From Caldanaerobius fijiensis DSM 17918 (lineage in GTDB: Bacteria; Bacillota; Thermoanaerobacteria; Thermoanaerobacterales; Caldanaerobiaceae): a stretch of 64,000 nucleotides of DNA. The stretch is taken from NCBI RefSeq assembly GCF_900129075.1, contig NZ_FQVH01000003.1:62001-126000 (forward strand). Reading direction: 5' to 3'. The stretch's first letter is position 1. Each line of letters opens with the position of its first letter. Shown here piece by piece: positions 1-8,456 of this stretch. Below the pieces are notes generated by a model that saw nothing but the letters and a program-made list of their open reading frames with translations, was not told the DNA's origin and did no database searches. The translations under genes were made by a program, and so were the position numbers.

Positions 1-456
1 CACGACATGGTGTATCTATTTAAATACAAGGGTAAACTGGACATGGCTGAACCCTTTGGGAAAATGATGGTGGACGTGCTTAAATCGTGGAATCCTGATG
101 TAGATGTGATAATTCCTGTGCCAATGCATCCCGAGAGACTTGCGCAGAGGGGATATAATCAGGCATATCTGCTGGCGAGAGTAGTAAGCAGGATTTCAAG
201 GTTGCCTTTGAGAGAGGATCTTGTCAGGATAAAACACACCAGTGTTCAAGCTAAATTAGATAAGCTTGAAAGGTTTGACAACATGAAAGGAGCATTTTGT
301 ATAAAAGGTGGAGAAAAAATTTGTTGTGATAATGTACTTTTAATTGACGATATTTTGACGACAGGTGCTACGGCTGATGCTGCTTCTTCTATTTTAAAAG
401 CAGGAGGAGCACATAAGGTTTACGTTTTAACCCTGGCGACAGGTAGAAATACGTAG
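1..456 (+). CDS. comFC: ComF family phosphoribosyltransferase-like protein (5' truncated)
   Basis: This is the C-terminal part of a ComFC-type protein, linked to DNA uptake and otherwise of uncertain biochemistry. The reading frame is open to the window edge, so the N-terminus, where the family carries a CxxC zinc finger, lies outside; about 150 of roughly 230 residues are visible. The PRPP-binding signature VLLIDDILTTGAT is intact near the C-terminus, and IPVPMHPERLAQRGYNQA is the conserved block of the family. The gene sits 15 bp before yvyF, the usual comF-yvyF-flgM order of Gram-positive late flagellar loci. Confidence 0.9.
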   Translation, partial: HDMVYLFKYKGKLDMAEPFGKMMVDVLKSWNPDVDVIIPVPMHPERLAQRGYNQAYLLARVVSRISRLPLREDLVRIKHTSVQAKLDKLERFDNMKGAFCIKGGEKICCDNVLLIDDILTTGATADAASSILKAGGAHKVYVLTLATGRNT

Positions 457-471
457 TGGAGGTGTTTTGCT

Positions 472-885
472 ATGGAACTCAGGAATTGTGCAAGGTGTGG
501 GAAGCTGTTTTTGTATAGGGGAAGTCCTTATTGTCCGGAATGCCAGAAGTTAGATGAGGAGGATTTTGCAAAGGTAAAGGATTATCTATATGAAAATCCT
601 GGGGCGTCAGTGATGGAAGTATCGGAAGCTACACAAGTATCGCCCGATAAGGTATTGCGGTATTTAAAGGAAGGTAGATTAGAACTTACGTCAGAGCAAG
701 ATAGCATTTTATTAAGATGCGAACGCTGCGGAAAACCCATACGAACGGGGAGATATTGTGAGACATGCATAGCTGAAATAAGCAAGGGTTTGAGAAAAGG
801 TTTAGAAACTCGTTTGAAAAGCACAAAGGATAATGAGAGGCTTTATATAGAAGATAGGATAAAAAACAGGAGAAATTCCGATTGA
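472..885 (+). CDS. yvyF: Flagellar operon protein YvyF-like
   Basis: This 137-aa protein has two zinc-ribbon-like pairs: CARCGKLF with CPEC at the N-terminus, and CERCGKPI with CETC in the second half. Between them is a short helical segment resembling a helix-turn-helix (about residues 40-70, SVMEVSEATQVSPDKVLRYL). Organisation and position between comF and flgM match the TIGR03826/YvyF family, whose exact role is not established; the domain content suggests a nucleic-acid-binding or regulatory function. GGAGGTG lies just before the ATG. A sigma-28 promoter follows the gene, so it may be read from an upstream promoter separate from flgM. Confidence 0.85.
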   Translation: MELRNCARCGKLFLYRGSPYCPECQKLDEEDFAKVKDYLYENPGASVMEVSEATQVSPDKVLRYLKEGRLELTSEQDSILLRCERCGKPIRTGRYCETCIAEISKGLRKGLETRLKSTKDNERLYIEDRIKNRRNSD

Positions 886-888
886 CAC

Positions 889-915
889 TAAACAAATTTG
901 TTTAAATGACGATAT
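889..915 (+). promoter_or_regulatory. Sigma-28 (SigD/FliA) promoter of flgM
   Basis: TAAA at 889-892 is followed after exactly 15 bp by GACGATAT at 908-915, one base from the sigma-28 consensus TAAA-N15-GCCGATAT. It lies 33 bp before the flgM GTG. Placement before the anti-sigma-28 gene fits the known feedback in which sigma-28 transcribes its own inhibitor. Confidence 0.85.
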
Positions 916-947
916 GCTATATAGGTATAGAAAATGAGGTGGTATAG

Positions 948-1223
948 GTGAGGATAGAAAATTACAGCACCCAGAGGGTGTTAGCAAGTTATAACGCTCA
1001 GGTAAAAAAGGATAAAGCTATAGCCAGGAATGCGGAAGAACAGAAAGACAGCATAATCATATCTGAAGAGGGTCAGCTCATTCACAAAGCCGTGGCAAGG
1101 ATGAAAGAGTTACCTGATGTAAGATGTGATGTGGTAGAAAAACTAAAGCAGTCAATAAATGCCGGGAAATATGTAATAGATGCTAAGCAGATAGCAGGCA
1201 ATATAATCGATAGGAAGGCATGA
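948..1223 (+). CDS. flgM: Anti-sigma-28 factor FlgM
   Basis: This 91-aa protein has the FlgM pattern: a short variable N-terminus, then the sigma-binding half IHKAVARMKELPDVRCDVVEKLKQSINAG (two helices) ending in YVIDAKQIAGNII. FlgM holds sigma-28 inactive until the hook-basal body is complete and FlgM is exported. Start is GTG with AGGTGG five bases upstream. It is followed 4 bp later by flgN, whose product chaperones FlgK and FlgL encoded next in the operon. Confidence 0.95.
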   Translation: MRIENYSTQRVLASYNAQVKKDKAIARNAEEQKDSIIISEEGQLIHKAVARMKELPDVRCDVVEKLKQSINAGKYVIDAKQIAGNIIDRKA

Positions 1224-1227
1224 TACC

Positions 1228-1713
1228 ATGGAAAAACTGATTGATGAGCTGATAAGAATTCTCTCAGTGATACTGTCTACTTATAAAGAACTTTATGAAT
1301 TACAAAAAAAGCAGACGGCTGTTATAGTAGCAGGTGATATGGAAAAATTGCAAGAAATACTCAGACGGGAAGATGCCATTATAACTTCGCTGGGTGAACT
1401 GGAAAGGGCGAGGAACGATATTGTTTTTGAGATTTGCCAGAAGGGCAATTTAAATGGTGATGTATCGTTGACAAAGATAGCGTCTATAGGAATTCGGGGC
1501 GGTGAACTTTTAGAGCTTCAGGCGAGGCTTAAAGATGTGATAAATGATGTAAGCCAGCAAAATAGCCTCAATGGAAAGTTAGTAAAGCAGGCATTGGAAT
1601 ATATAGACAGATCTATCAATGCCATTAAATCAGCAATGATCCAGGATAATGGCATATATAAAAGAGAACATTCAAGTGAAAACGCGATAAGTTTATTTGA
1701 TAGGAAGGTGTGA
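1228..1713 (+). CDS. flgN: Flagellar export chaperone FlgN
   Basis: A 161-aa, almost wholly helical protein with long coiled-coil segments and the N-terminal pattern of FlgN (LIDELIRILSVILSTYKELYELQKKQTAVIVAGDMEKLQEIL). In the family it binds the C-termini of the hook-filament junction proteins FlgK and FlgL and delivers them to the export apparatus. The assignment rests on fold pattern, length and position between flgM and flgK; sequence identity in this family is always low. The stop codon is two bases before the flgK start. Confidence 0.85.
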   Translation: MEKLIDELIRILSVILSTYKELYELQKKQTAVIVAGDMEKLQEILRREDAIITSLGELERARNDIVFEICQKGNLNGDVSLTKIASIGIRGGELLELQARLKDVINDVSQQNSLNGKLVKQALEYIDRSINAIKSAMIQDNGIYKREHSSENAISLFDRKV

Positions 1714-1714
1714 T

Positions 1715-3199
1715 ATGAGTTCACTCTTTTATGGGTTTGAAATTGCAAAGACAGGGCTTTTTGCAAGTCAAAAAGCATTGGACGTGACAGGTCATAATGT
1801 GGCAAACGCCAATACACCCGGATATTCGAGACAACAGGTAGTGCTGGAAGCCAATGCTCCGCAGGCGTATTTTAATATAAATACGGCTTACGGTTCTGGG
1901 CAGATTGGAGCAGGTGTCAGCATTCAGGATATAACCAGGGTTAGGGACATGTTTCTGGACGTCCAGTACAGAAACGAGAATAAAGCTCAAGGGGAGTGGC
2001 AGGCCAGAAGCGATGTACTTTCAGCGGTGGAGTACATATTTAATGAACCCAGCGATACGGGTATAAAGACTGTGATAGGGCAGTTTTTCGATTCATTGCA
2101 AGAGCTGAGCAAGAACCCTGAAAGTCTCGATGCTAGGGCTCTGGTAAGGCAAAGGGCTGTGGCACTTACAGATACTATAAACCACATGTATAGCCAGCTG
2201 GAAGATCAACAAAATCAGCTTAAGAGCCAGATCCAGTCTACGGTGGATCAGATAAACACTTATGCTAAACAGATCAGAGAGTTAAACGAACAGATCTATA
2301 AATTTGAGCAAATGGGAGATAGAGCCAATGACTTAAGGGACAAGCGGGATTATATAGTTGACCAGCTGTCAAAGCTCGTCAATATAAAAGCTTATGAGAC
2401 TGCTGGTGGTCATTACAGGGTAGATATAGGAGGAAGGCCGCTGGTAGACCATATTAGTTCATATGAGATATTTTACAAACCGGATGGCACCAGCCTCGGT
2501 GAGGTATTCAAGTGGTCTGTGGACGGCCAGGGCGTTGATGTGGAGAGCGGTACATTGAAAGGCATGTACGATATGGCCTATGATGATAAACAGGGCATCC
2601 CTTATTACAAGAATAAGTTAGATGAATTTGCTTATACCTTTGCAACGAAATTTAACGAGATACATACAAATGGATATGGGCTGGATGGATCATCGGGTGT
2701 GGATTTCTTTAAGATCGATGCAACTTTATATACCGACACATCCCATAGGGGCTATGCCAAGGTGTTTGCTGTATCTGACGATATTCTGAATGCTTCCAAT
2801 GGGCTTAACAAGATAGCGGCGGCGAAGAAAGATGGTCCCAATTTGCCAGTAGACACAGGGGATAACAGGAATGTAATAGACCTCATAAATTTAAGGCATG
2901 ATCCAACGGTCTTCAACCTGGATGACCAGAATAAAGGCACATTAGATGATTATATAAATTCACTCATATCAGGTCTTGGGGTGGACAGCCAGCAAGCTAA
3001 GAGAATGGCGGAAAACCAGGCGGCGCTTACCAAACAGGTGGATATGTTAAGGAAGCAGGTATCGGGGGTATCCCTGGACGAAGAGATGACCAATATGATC
3101 AGGTTCCAGCATTCTTACGAAGCAGCTGCCAGGATGATTACGGCTATTGATCAGATGCTGGATGTACTTATAAACAACACCGGTGTTGTCGGGAGGTGA
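1715..3199 (+). CDS. flgK: Flagellar hook-associated protein 1 (FlgK)
   Basis: First hook-filament junction protein, 494 aa. The N-terminus MSSLFYGFEIAKTGLFASQKALDVTGHNVANANTPGYSRQ is the family signature (flg_bb_rod-like), a coiled-coil region spans about 165-225, and the C-terminus (SLDEEMTNMIRFQHSYEAAARMITAIDQMLDVLIN) is the conserved helix that packs in the filament core. I start at ATG 1715 because AGGAAGGTG precedes it by four bases and FlgK proteins begin with MS(S/T)xFxG; an in-frame ATG at 1697 would add six unrelated residues inside flgN. Confidence 0.97.
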   Translation: MSSLFYGFEIAKTGLFASQKALDVTGHNVANANTPGYSRQQVVLEANAPQAYFNINTAYGSGQIGAGVSIQDITRVRDMFLDVQYRNENKAQGEWQARSDVLSAVEYIFNEPSDTGIKTVIGQFFDSLQELSKNPESLDARALVRQRAVALTDTINHMYSQLEDQQNQLKSQIQSTVDQINTYAKQIRELNEQIYKFEQMGDRANDLRDKRDYIVDQLSKLVNIKAYETAGGHYRVDIGGRPLVDHISSYEIFYKPDGTSLGEVFKWSVDGQGVDVESGTLKGMYDMAYDDKQGIPYYKNKLDEFAYTFATKFNEIHTNGYGLDGSSGVDFFKIDATLYTDTSHRGYAKVFAVSDDILNASNGLNKIAAAKKDGPNLPVDTGDNRNVIDLINLRHDPTVFNLDDQNKGTLDDYINSLISGLGVDSQQAKRMAENQAALTKQVDMLRKQVSGVSLDEEMTNMIRFQHSYEAAARMITAIDQMLDVLINNTGVVGR

Positions 3200-3205
3200 T
3201 AGCAG

Positions 3206-4129
3206 TTGAGAGTGACAAATAACATGATGATAGACAATATGCTAATGGATTTGAACAACAATTTAAACCGCATGATGCAGACACAGAAACAGATGTCTTC
3301 TGGAGTTAAGTTCAAGGCTCCTTCGGATGATCCCATAGCTGTTTCCAGGGCGCTAATTTTAAAGAGTATACTTCACGACAACCAACAATATACTAAAAAT
3401 GCACAGGATGGCGTGTCATGGCTGGACCTTACTGATACGGCTTTAAATCAGCTGACAAAGGATTTGCAGAGGGTGAGGGAGCTGGCTGTACAGGGTTCTA
3501 ATGGAACGTTGAGCAAAGAGGACTCTTTTAGTATAGCGCAGGAGATACAGCAGATAAGAGATGACATGGTCAAAATAGGCAATACCACATATGCAGGAAG
3601 GTATATATTTGGGGGATACAATACCCAAAATCCGCCTTTGACAGTGCAGCCGTCTGATGGCACAATTACGTACAGAGGGATTAACGGCGGCGTGACGCCC
3701 CAGGAGATTGAATTTGAGGTTGGACAGGGCATAAGCATACCTGTCAATGTAGAGGCATATCAGGTGTTTGGGACCAGGGACAGTGCTAACGGCAAAAATG
3801 ATATTTTTACTGATTTAGATAATTTGATAGATGCCCTCAACAAGGGTGATACTCAGGCGGTATCTTCAATGCTGGGCAAAATCGACGATCATTTGAATAA
3901 TGTTCTGGCTGTAAGAGCTGACATAGGTGCGCGGCAAAACAGGATGCAGCTTATATTGGATAGATTGCAGGACGACAACCTGAATTATACCGATCTTTTG
4001 TCAAAAACTCAGGATGTGGATATTGCTGAAATATCTATGAAGCTAGCCAACGATCAAAACGTGTATATAGCATCTCTTATGCTGGGTTCAAAGATAATAA
4101 TGCCGACACTGGTAGAATTTATAAGATAG
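3206..4129 (+). CDS. flgL: Flagellar hook-associated protein 3 (FlgL)
   Basis: Second junction protein, 307 aa, with flagellin-type ends: N-terminal RVTNNMMIDNMLMDLNNNLNRMMQTQKQMSSGVKF and C-terminal DLLSKTQDVDIAEISMKLANDQNVYIASLMLGSKI. Start is TTG, with GGGAGGTGA six bases upstream, and only 6 bp separate it from flgK. Unlike Bacillus, no fliW-csrA pair follows: flaG comes directly next. Confidence 0.95.
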   Translation: MRVTNNMMIDNMLMDLNNNLNRMMQTQKQMSSGVKFKAPSDDPIAVSRALILKSILHDNQQYTKNAQDGVSWLDLTDTALNQLTKDLQRVRELAVQGSNGTLSKEDSFSIAQEIQQIRDDMVKIGNTTYAGRYIFGGYNTQNPPLTVQPSDGTITYRGINGGVTPQEIEFEVGQGISIPVNVEAYQVFGTRDSANGKNDIFTDLDNLIDALNKGDTQAVSSMLGKIDDHLNNVLAVRADIGARQNRMQLILDRLQDDNLNYTDLLSKTQDVDIAEISMKLANDQNVYIASLMLGSKIIMPTLVEFIR

Positions 4130-4141
4130 GAGGTATTATGG

Positions 4142-4498
4142 GTGAATGTAATACCAGCCGTAAACAATGTTCCTGCTATAAAGCCGGTCAAGGGAGAGAC
4201 GGATAGGGAAGTACGCCTTAAAAAAGAAGGTAGCGACTTGCAAAACAGTTCTGAGAAGGATGTTGATGAAGTCAAAAAGAGTGCGTTAATTAAAGCGGTT
4301 GAGGATGCCAATAAAAAGATTAAGGATCTCAATATAAGATTAGAACTTTCTGTTCATGAAAAGACCAAAGATATAGTTATAAGGTTTATCAATAGCGAGA
4401 CCAACGAGGTAGTGAAAGAATATCCACCAGAGAAGTATCTGGATATGATAGCAAGTCTGTGGGAATTAGCGGGATTATTTGTGGACAAAAAGGTATAA
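4142..4498 (+). CDS. flaG: FlaG family protein
   Basis: A 118-aa protein with a disordered, charged N-terminal half and the FlaG C-terminal domain LEDANKKIKDLNIRLELSVHEKTKDIVIRFINSETNEVVKEYPPEKYLDMIASLWELAG (the core being the VxxIPPEK-like block). FlaG proteins influence filament length and usually sit before fliD, as here. Start is GTG with AGGAGG upstream. The ATG at 4138 is in another frame and is not used. Confidence 0.9.
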   Translation: MNVIPAVNNVPAIKPVKGETDREVRLKKEGSDLQNSSEKDVDEVKKSALIKAVEDANKKIKDLNIRLELSVHEKTKDIVIRFINSETNEVVKEYPPEKYLDMIASLWELAGLFVDKKV

Positions 4499-4511
4499 AG
4501 GGGATGATAAC

Positions 4512-6173
4512 GTGATAAGCCCTATAAACACGCTCAGGATAACTGGCCTTGCAACAGGTCTTGATATAGATTCCATAGTAAAGCAGCTGATGCAGGTTCA
4601 GCGCATACCTTTGGACAAGCTGGAACAGAAAAAACAGATACTGGAGTGGCAGAGAGATGACTACAGGAGTATAAATACTGCCATAAGCGCATTGAGGGAC
4701 CTGACCTTCAATATGACGCTTCAGGGGACTTATTTGAAGTATAAAGCTGATGTAACGGCGACACCTGGAAGCACTAACGGCAATGCGGGTGCAGTTTCAG
4801 CAACACCAGGGGCATCGGCTGTGGAAGGTAGTTATACTATTACAGTAAATAATTTGGCTAAACCTGCAAGTCTGGTGAGCACGTCAGATGTTACGATAGA
4901 CCCGACAAAAAAGTTATCTGAACAAGGTATTACTTCAGTAGATTTTACTATAACTGTATATCAGGTAGATGCCAATGGGAATCCCATAAAAGACAGCAGT
5001 GGAGCTCAAATTAAGTATTTAGCAACATTTAGTTCAACAGGTACAGATACTAATGGTTCTTATAAAGTAGATACAAGTATGACTTTAAATGATATTATAA
5101 ACAAGATAAATAGCGCCAAAGATGCTAGTGGTAATAGCCTTGGTGTAAAGGCTTCTTTTGATGCTGTGCTAAAGAGATTTGTGCTCACCACTACTGGTAT
5201 GGGTGGTAATGCAAAGATTGAAGTAACAGATAATAATTCAACGACATTTATGAGTGGTACTTTAAAGCTATCATCCAATGGCAGCACTACGATTTCGGCG
5301 TCTGGAAGTGATGCTTCTTATAGCTATACTAACAAGCAAATAAATTTGACTGTTTCCAACCTTACTTCCCATACTAATACCGTCACGATAAACGGTACTA
5401 CATATAACCTCCTTGCATTAGGTAGTGCCGATGTTACCATAAAGAAGGACACCGATGCCATATATCAATCCATAAAAGACTTTATAGATAAATACAACAA
5501 CACAATAGATACAATTTATAAGAAGTATACAGAGCCCAGGTATCCCGATTATCTTCCGCTGACAGATGACCAGAAGCAGCAGCTTACGGATACCCAGCAG
5601 CAACAGTGGACGGAGAAGGCAAAAAGCGGATTGCTAAAGGGCGATGATATGCTTGGCAGCATAATGGCAAATATGAGGAAAATAATGTCTGCTACTGTAG
5701 GTGATTCTTCATTTACGTATAGAACTATGTACCAGATAGGTCTAAGTACATCCAGTTATTGGATTGATAAAACGGGCAAGATCATCATAGATGAGGCTAA
5801 GTTGAAAGATGCTATTAATAACAACCTGGATGCCGTTATAAAGCTTTTTACAAATCCATTTCCCACAGATTCCAGCGGCAAAATAATCCAATCGCAAAAA
5901 TCTCAAGGTGGGTTGGCCGTACAGCTCAAGGACTATCTGGATTCTGCTATAAAACAGCTTAAAGACAAAGCAGGGACCAGTGATATGCTTTATGATAACA
6001 GCTACATATCTCAGCAGATACAGCAATACAATCAGCAGATATCCGACATGCAGGCACGCCTGACAGAGATGGAAAATAGGTATTATGAGCAGTTTACGCG
6101 GCTTGAAACTGCTATGCAGCAGATGAATGCTCAAAGTGCATGGCTTGCCCAGCAGTTAGGAGGTGGTAAATGA
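4512..6173 (+). CDS. fliD: Flagellar filament cap protein FliD
   Basis: Filament capping protein (HAP2), 553 aa. The N-terminal block LRITGLATGLDIDSIVKQLMQVQRIPLDKLEQKKQ and the C-terminal coiled coil (YNQQISDMQARLTEMENRYYEQFTRLETAMQQMNAQSAWLAQQL) are diagnostic; the middle, rich in Ser/Thr/Asn (about 90-280), is the variable exposed domain. I choose GTG 4512 because AAGGGGATGA precedes it at the right distance and the family motif begins right after; an in-frame ATG at 4479 lies inside flaG. The stop overlaps the fliS start. Confidence 0.95.
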   Translation: MISPINTLRITGLATGLDIDSIVKQLMQVQRIPLDKLEQKKQILEWQRDDYRSINTAISALRDLTFNMTLQGTYLKYKADVTATPGSTNGNAGAVSATPGASAVEGSYTITVNNLAKPASLVSTSDVTIDPTKKLSEQGITSVDFTITVYQVDANGNPIKDSSGAQIKYLATFSSTGTDTNGSYKVDTSMTLNDIINKINSAKDASGNSLGVKASFDAVLKRFVLTTTGMGGNAKIEVTDNNSTTFMSGTLKLSSNGSTTISASGSDASYSYTNKQINLTVSNLTSHTNTVTINGTTYNLLALGSADVTIKKDTDAIYQSIKDFIDKYNNTIDTIYKKYTEPRYPDYLPLTDDQKQQLTDTQQQQWTEKAKSGLLKGDDMLGSIMANMRKIMSATVGDSSFTYRTMYQIGLSTSSYWIDKTGKIIIDEAKLKDAINNNLDAVIKLFTNPFPTDSSGKIIQSQKSQGGLAVQLKDYLDSAIKQLKDKAGTSDMLYDNSYISQQIQQYNQQISDMQARLTEMENRYYEQFTRLETAMQQMNAQSAWLAQQLGGGK

Positions 6174-6556
6174 TGATTAACAATCCGTACCAGCAATACA
6201 GGACTGATGCGGTGATGACCGCTTCGCCTGAAGAGCTTACATTGATGCTTTACGATGGAATTATACGGTTTTTAAATCAAGCGAAAGAGGCTATATTATC
6301 GCGGGATATGCAGACAGCCCATGAGAAATTGATAAGGGTACAGGATATATTAAATGAGCTCAATGCTACACTGGACAGAAGCTATGATATAGCCTCTAAT
6401 TTAGCCAGTATATACGACTTTATGATTCGCAAAACTATAGAGGCCAATATAAAAAAAGACGTAAATATTATAGATGAGGTATTGGAATTTGCAAGAGACC
6501 TTCGAAATACATGGCAGCAGGCTATGAAAATCGCCAGGAAGGATAGCGCGAGATAG
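6170..6556 (+). CDS. fliS: Flagellar export chaperone FliS
   Basis: Flagellin-specific chaperone, 128 aa, all helical. The start NPYQQYRTDAVMTASPEELTLMLYDGIIRFLNQAKEAI is the FliS hallmark. It prevents premature polymerisation of flagellin in the cytoplasm; its client gene is at 33.5 kb in this window. Translation is coupled to fliD by an ATGA overlap, with AGGAGGTGG as ribosome site; ATG 6173 is an equally possible start one codon later. Confidence 0.95.
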   Translation: MMINNPYQQYRTDAVMTASPEELTLMLYDGIIRFLNQAKEAILSRDMQTAHEKLIRVQDILNELNATLDRSYDIASNLASIYDFMIRKTIEANIKKDVNIIDEVLEFARDLRNTWQQAMKIARKDSAR

Positions 6557-6558
6557 CC

Positions 6559-6897
6559 ATGCAAAAGGTAGATTTGGAAGAATGGTACCGATTGACATTG
6601 GAGCAGCAAAGGGCACTAGAGGAGCAGGATATACAAAAACTTGTTGATGTTACAAATAAAAAACAGGAGATCATAAACGCTTGTAACGAGGGTATTTATG
6701 TTTTGAATGATGACGGCAGGCGTAAAGAATTGTTAAGTGAGATACTGGAATTAGAAAAAGCTAATTTAGATGCAGCGGCACGGTTAAAGGAAGAGATAAT
6801 AAGCAAGATCGCAAACATAAGGTATGGAAAAAATGCCATCAGAGGTTATCTTGTTCATGGTCATGATTTTTCTGCATATGTAGATAAAAGAAAGTAA
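6559..6897 (+). CDS. FliT-like flagellar chaperone
   Basis: A 112-aa helical protein two bases after fliS. Length, position, heptad-like pattern (LEEWYRLTLEQQRALEEQDIQKLVDVTNKKQEII) and charged tail fit the FliT-like family of export chaperones, which bind FliD and sometimes flagellar regulators. Sequence motifs in this family are weak, so the assignment leans on context. It is the last gene of the operon: a strong terminator follows. Confidence 0.65.
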   Translation: MQKVDLEEWYRLTLEQQRALEEQDIQKLVDVTNKKQEIINACNEGIYVLNDDGRRKELLSEILELEKANLDAAARLKEEIISKIANIRYGKNAIRGYLVHGHDFSAYVDKRK

Positions 6898-6906
6898 AAA
6901 GTACAC

Positions 6907-6949
6907 AAAAATACCCCCTATCATATTAATAGGTAAGGGGGTATTTTTT
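6907..6949 (+). terminator. Intrinsic terminator of the flagellar operon
   Basis: AAAATACCCCCTA and TAAGGGGGTATTTTTT form a hairpin with a GC core of five C:G pairs, followed by a run of six T. The 3' arm GGGGG ends eight bases before the ATG of the next gene and is its only plausible ribosome site, so terminator and translation signal overlap. Confidence 0.9.
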
Positions 6950-8080
6950 ATGAAAATTCTCATCGCTTCGATATGGATGTATCCATTTCCAGGCAGTGTT
7001 TCGTCTCACATAAGAGCATTAAAAGTCATGCTAGAACGTTTGAGCCACAGTGTAGATGTGGTTTTTCCTGATTATCCTGAATGCCAAGACACTTCGCTCA
7101 TAAAATTTTATGAGAAAGCCAGGCATTCACTGGCCGATAAGGTGGAATTGAAACTGAGATCTACTAAGTACGATGTAATAAGCTGCCACGATGTAATGTC
7201 ATTTCTTGCTTGTCTGTTTTTAAACGTGAATGCGCCACAGCTGCTTACTGTTCACGGCTACATGAGCGATGATGCGTTGGCTGCAAAACTTGTGGCTGAA
7301 AATTCTGCTGAGGAGAAATACCTCAGGTATTGCGAGCGAATCGCCTATCAGAATGCACCTGCAATAATTGCAGTTGATGCAAATATAAGGGATTACATAA
7401 AGTCTATTGCAGGTATAAAAAAGATAATCGTATTAAAAAGTTTCGTGGATATGGAACTTTTTAAGCCTATGGAGAGGGATGAGGGGTTTAAGAAAAAGTT
7501 GGGTATACCTGATAATAGGTTTGTGATATTGTGTCCTCGAAGGCTTACAGCAAAAAATGGGATAAATTATCTTTTGGAGGCTTTCAGGATATTGCTGGAC
7601 CGGAATGTAAAAGCATATCTTGTGATAGCAGGTGATGGAGAAGAGCGAAAAAATCTTATAAACATGGCTGAAAGCCTTGGCCTAACAGGCCATTATTTGA
7701 TGCTGGGATCTGTAAACCATTCTATAATGCCTATGTTTTACGCCATCGCTGATGTGGTCTGTATACCATCTGTTGTTATAGGAAATATGAGTGCAGACAC
7801 ACCCATATCTGCTCTTGAAGGGATGATGTGCGGCAAAGTAGTCGTCGCTTCGGACATTGGTGGGATAAAAGATATAATAAAGAATGGGATAAATGGCATT
7901 TTGGTTAAACAGAGGGATCCTTATGCTATAGCCGATGGAATTATGAGAGTATTAAGAGATGAGGGCTTAAGGCACTATTTAGAAAGAAATGCTTATGCCA
8001 CAGCCCTTCAGGGGCATTCCAGTATTTTTGCTGCTAAGATCTATTTGAAAATATTTGAGAGATTGCTTGGTGAAAATTAA
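6950..8080 (+). CDS. Glycosyltransferase family 4
   Basis: A 376-aa GT-B fold glycosyltransferase. The N-terminal half has the acceptor-side Rossmann pattern (MKILIASIWMYPFPGSVSSHI, then HDVMSFLACLF and LTVHGY); the C-terminal half has the sugar-nucleotide site, GDGEERKNL and the late motif TPISALEGMMCGKVVVASDIGGIKDII, which corresponds to the E-x7-E region of GT4 enzymes. It retains a nucleotide sugar and transfers to an unknown acceptor, plausibly a surface glycan or the filament given the position after the flagellar operon. No signal peptide or membrane segment is visible. Its ribosome site lies in the preceding terminator. Confidence 0.85.
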   Translation: MKILIASIWMYPFPGSVSSHIRALKVMLERLSHSVDVVFPDYPECQDTSLIKFYEKARHSLADKVELKLRSTKYDVISCHDVMSFLACLFLNVNAPQLLTVHGYMSDDALAAKLVAENSAEEKYLRYCERIAYQNAPAIIAVDANIRDYIKSIAGIKKIIVLKSFVDMELFKPMERDEGFKKKLGIPDNRFVILCPRRLTAKNGINYLLEAFRILLDRNVKAYLVIAGDGEERKNLINMAESLGLTGHYLMLGSVNHSIMPMFYAIADVVCIPSVVIGNMSADTPISALEGMMCGKVVVASDIGGIKDIIKNGINGILVKQRDPYAIADGIMRVLRDEGLRHYLERNAYATALQGHSSIFAAKIYLKIFERLLGEN

Positions 8081-8098
8081 AATATTTTTTGTAAGTGC

Positions 8099-8127
8099 TT
8101 GTGCTTTTGTAAATAATATGATATAAT
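8099..8127 (+). promoter_or_regulatory. Putative sigma-A promoter
   Basis: A perfect -10 TATAAT at 8122-8127 stands 17 bp from TTGTGC at 8099-8104. It is 44 bp before the zinc-ribbon gene. The -35 matches in three positions only. Confidence 0.45.
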
Positions 8128-8170
8128 CAATGTAATTTAAACCATTAATTCAAAGTGAGGGGATTTTTTG

Positions 8171-8368
8171 ATGTATCAGGACAAAGTTTTAGTATGTAAG
8201 GATTGCGGGAAGGAGTTTACCTGGACCGCGGGTGAGCAGGAGTTTTATGCTGAAAAAGGATTTCAGAATGCTCCGGTGAGGTGCAAGGCGTGTAGGACTG
8301 CGAGAAAGCAAAACCACAGGAACAACGGTGGTTTCAGGCAGCGCCGAGCAAGTTCAATGGAATTATAA
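8171..8368 (+). CDS. Small zinc-ribbon protein
   Basis: A 65-aa protein with CKDCGKEFTWTAGEQEFYAEKGFQNAPVRCKACR, the four-cysteine pattern of the probable zinc-binding domain family zf-trcl (PF13451), and a basic tail. Function is unknown in the family. I take ATG 8171 (GTGAGGGGA seven bases upstream) over the adjoining TTG at 8168. The gene is monocistronic, with its own promoter and terminator. Confidence 0.85.
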   Translation: MYQDKVLVCKDCGKEFTWTAGEQEFYAEKGFQNAPVRCKACRTARKQNHRNNGGFRQRRASSMEL

Positions 8369-8427
8369 TCCCCTTGCTTTGAGAGGATTATAAGCCGCAA
8401 AAAAGAGGTCATAAGGCCTCTTTTTTT
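8363..8427 (+). terminator. Tandem hairpins / terminator after zinc-ribbon gene
   Basis: TTATAATCC (8363-8371, including the stop codon) pairs with GGATTATAA (8385-8393). A second hairpin, AAAAGAGGTC (8401-8410) with GGCCTCTTTT (8415-8424), is followed by seven T and is the likely terminator. Confidence 0.75.
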
Positions 8428-8456
8428 GTACATTTAGAAAATTATTTGCCCACATT

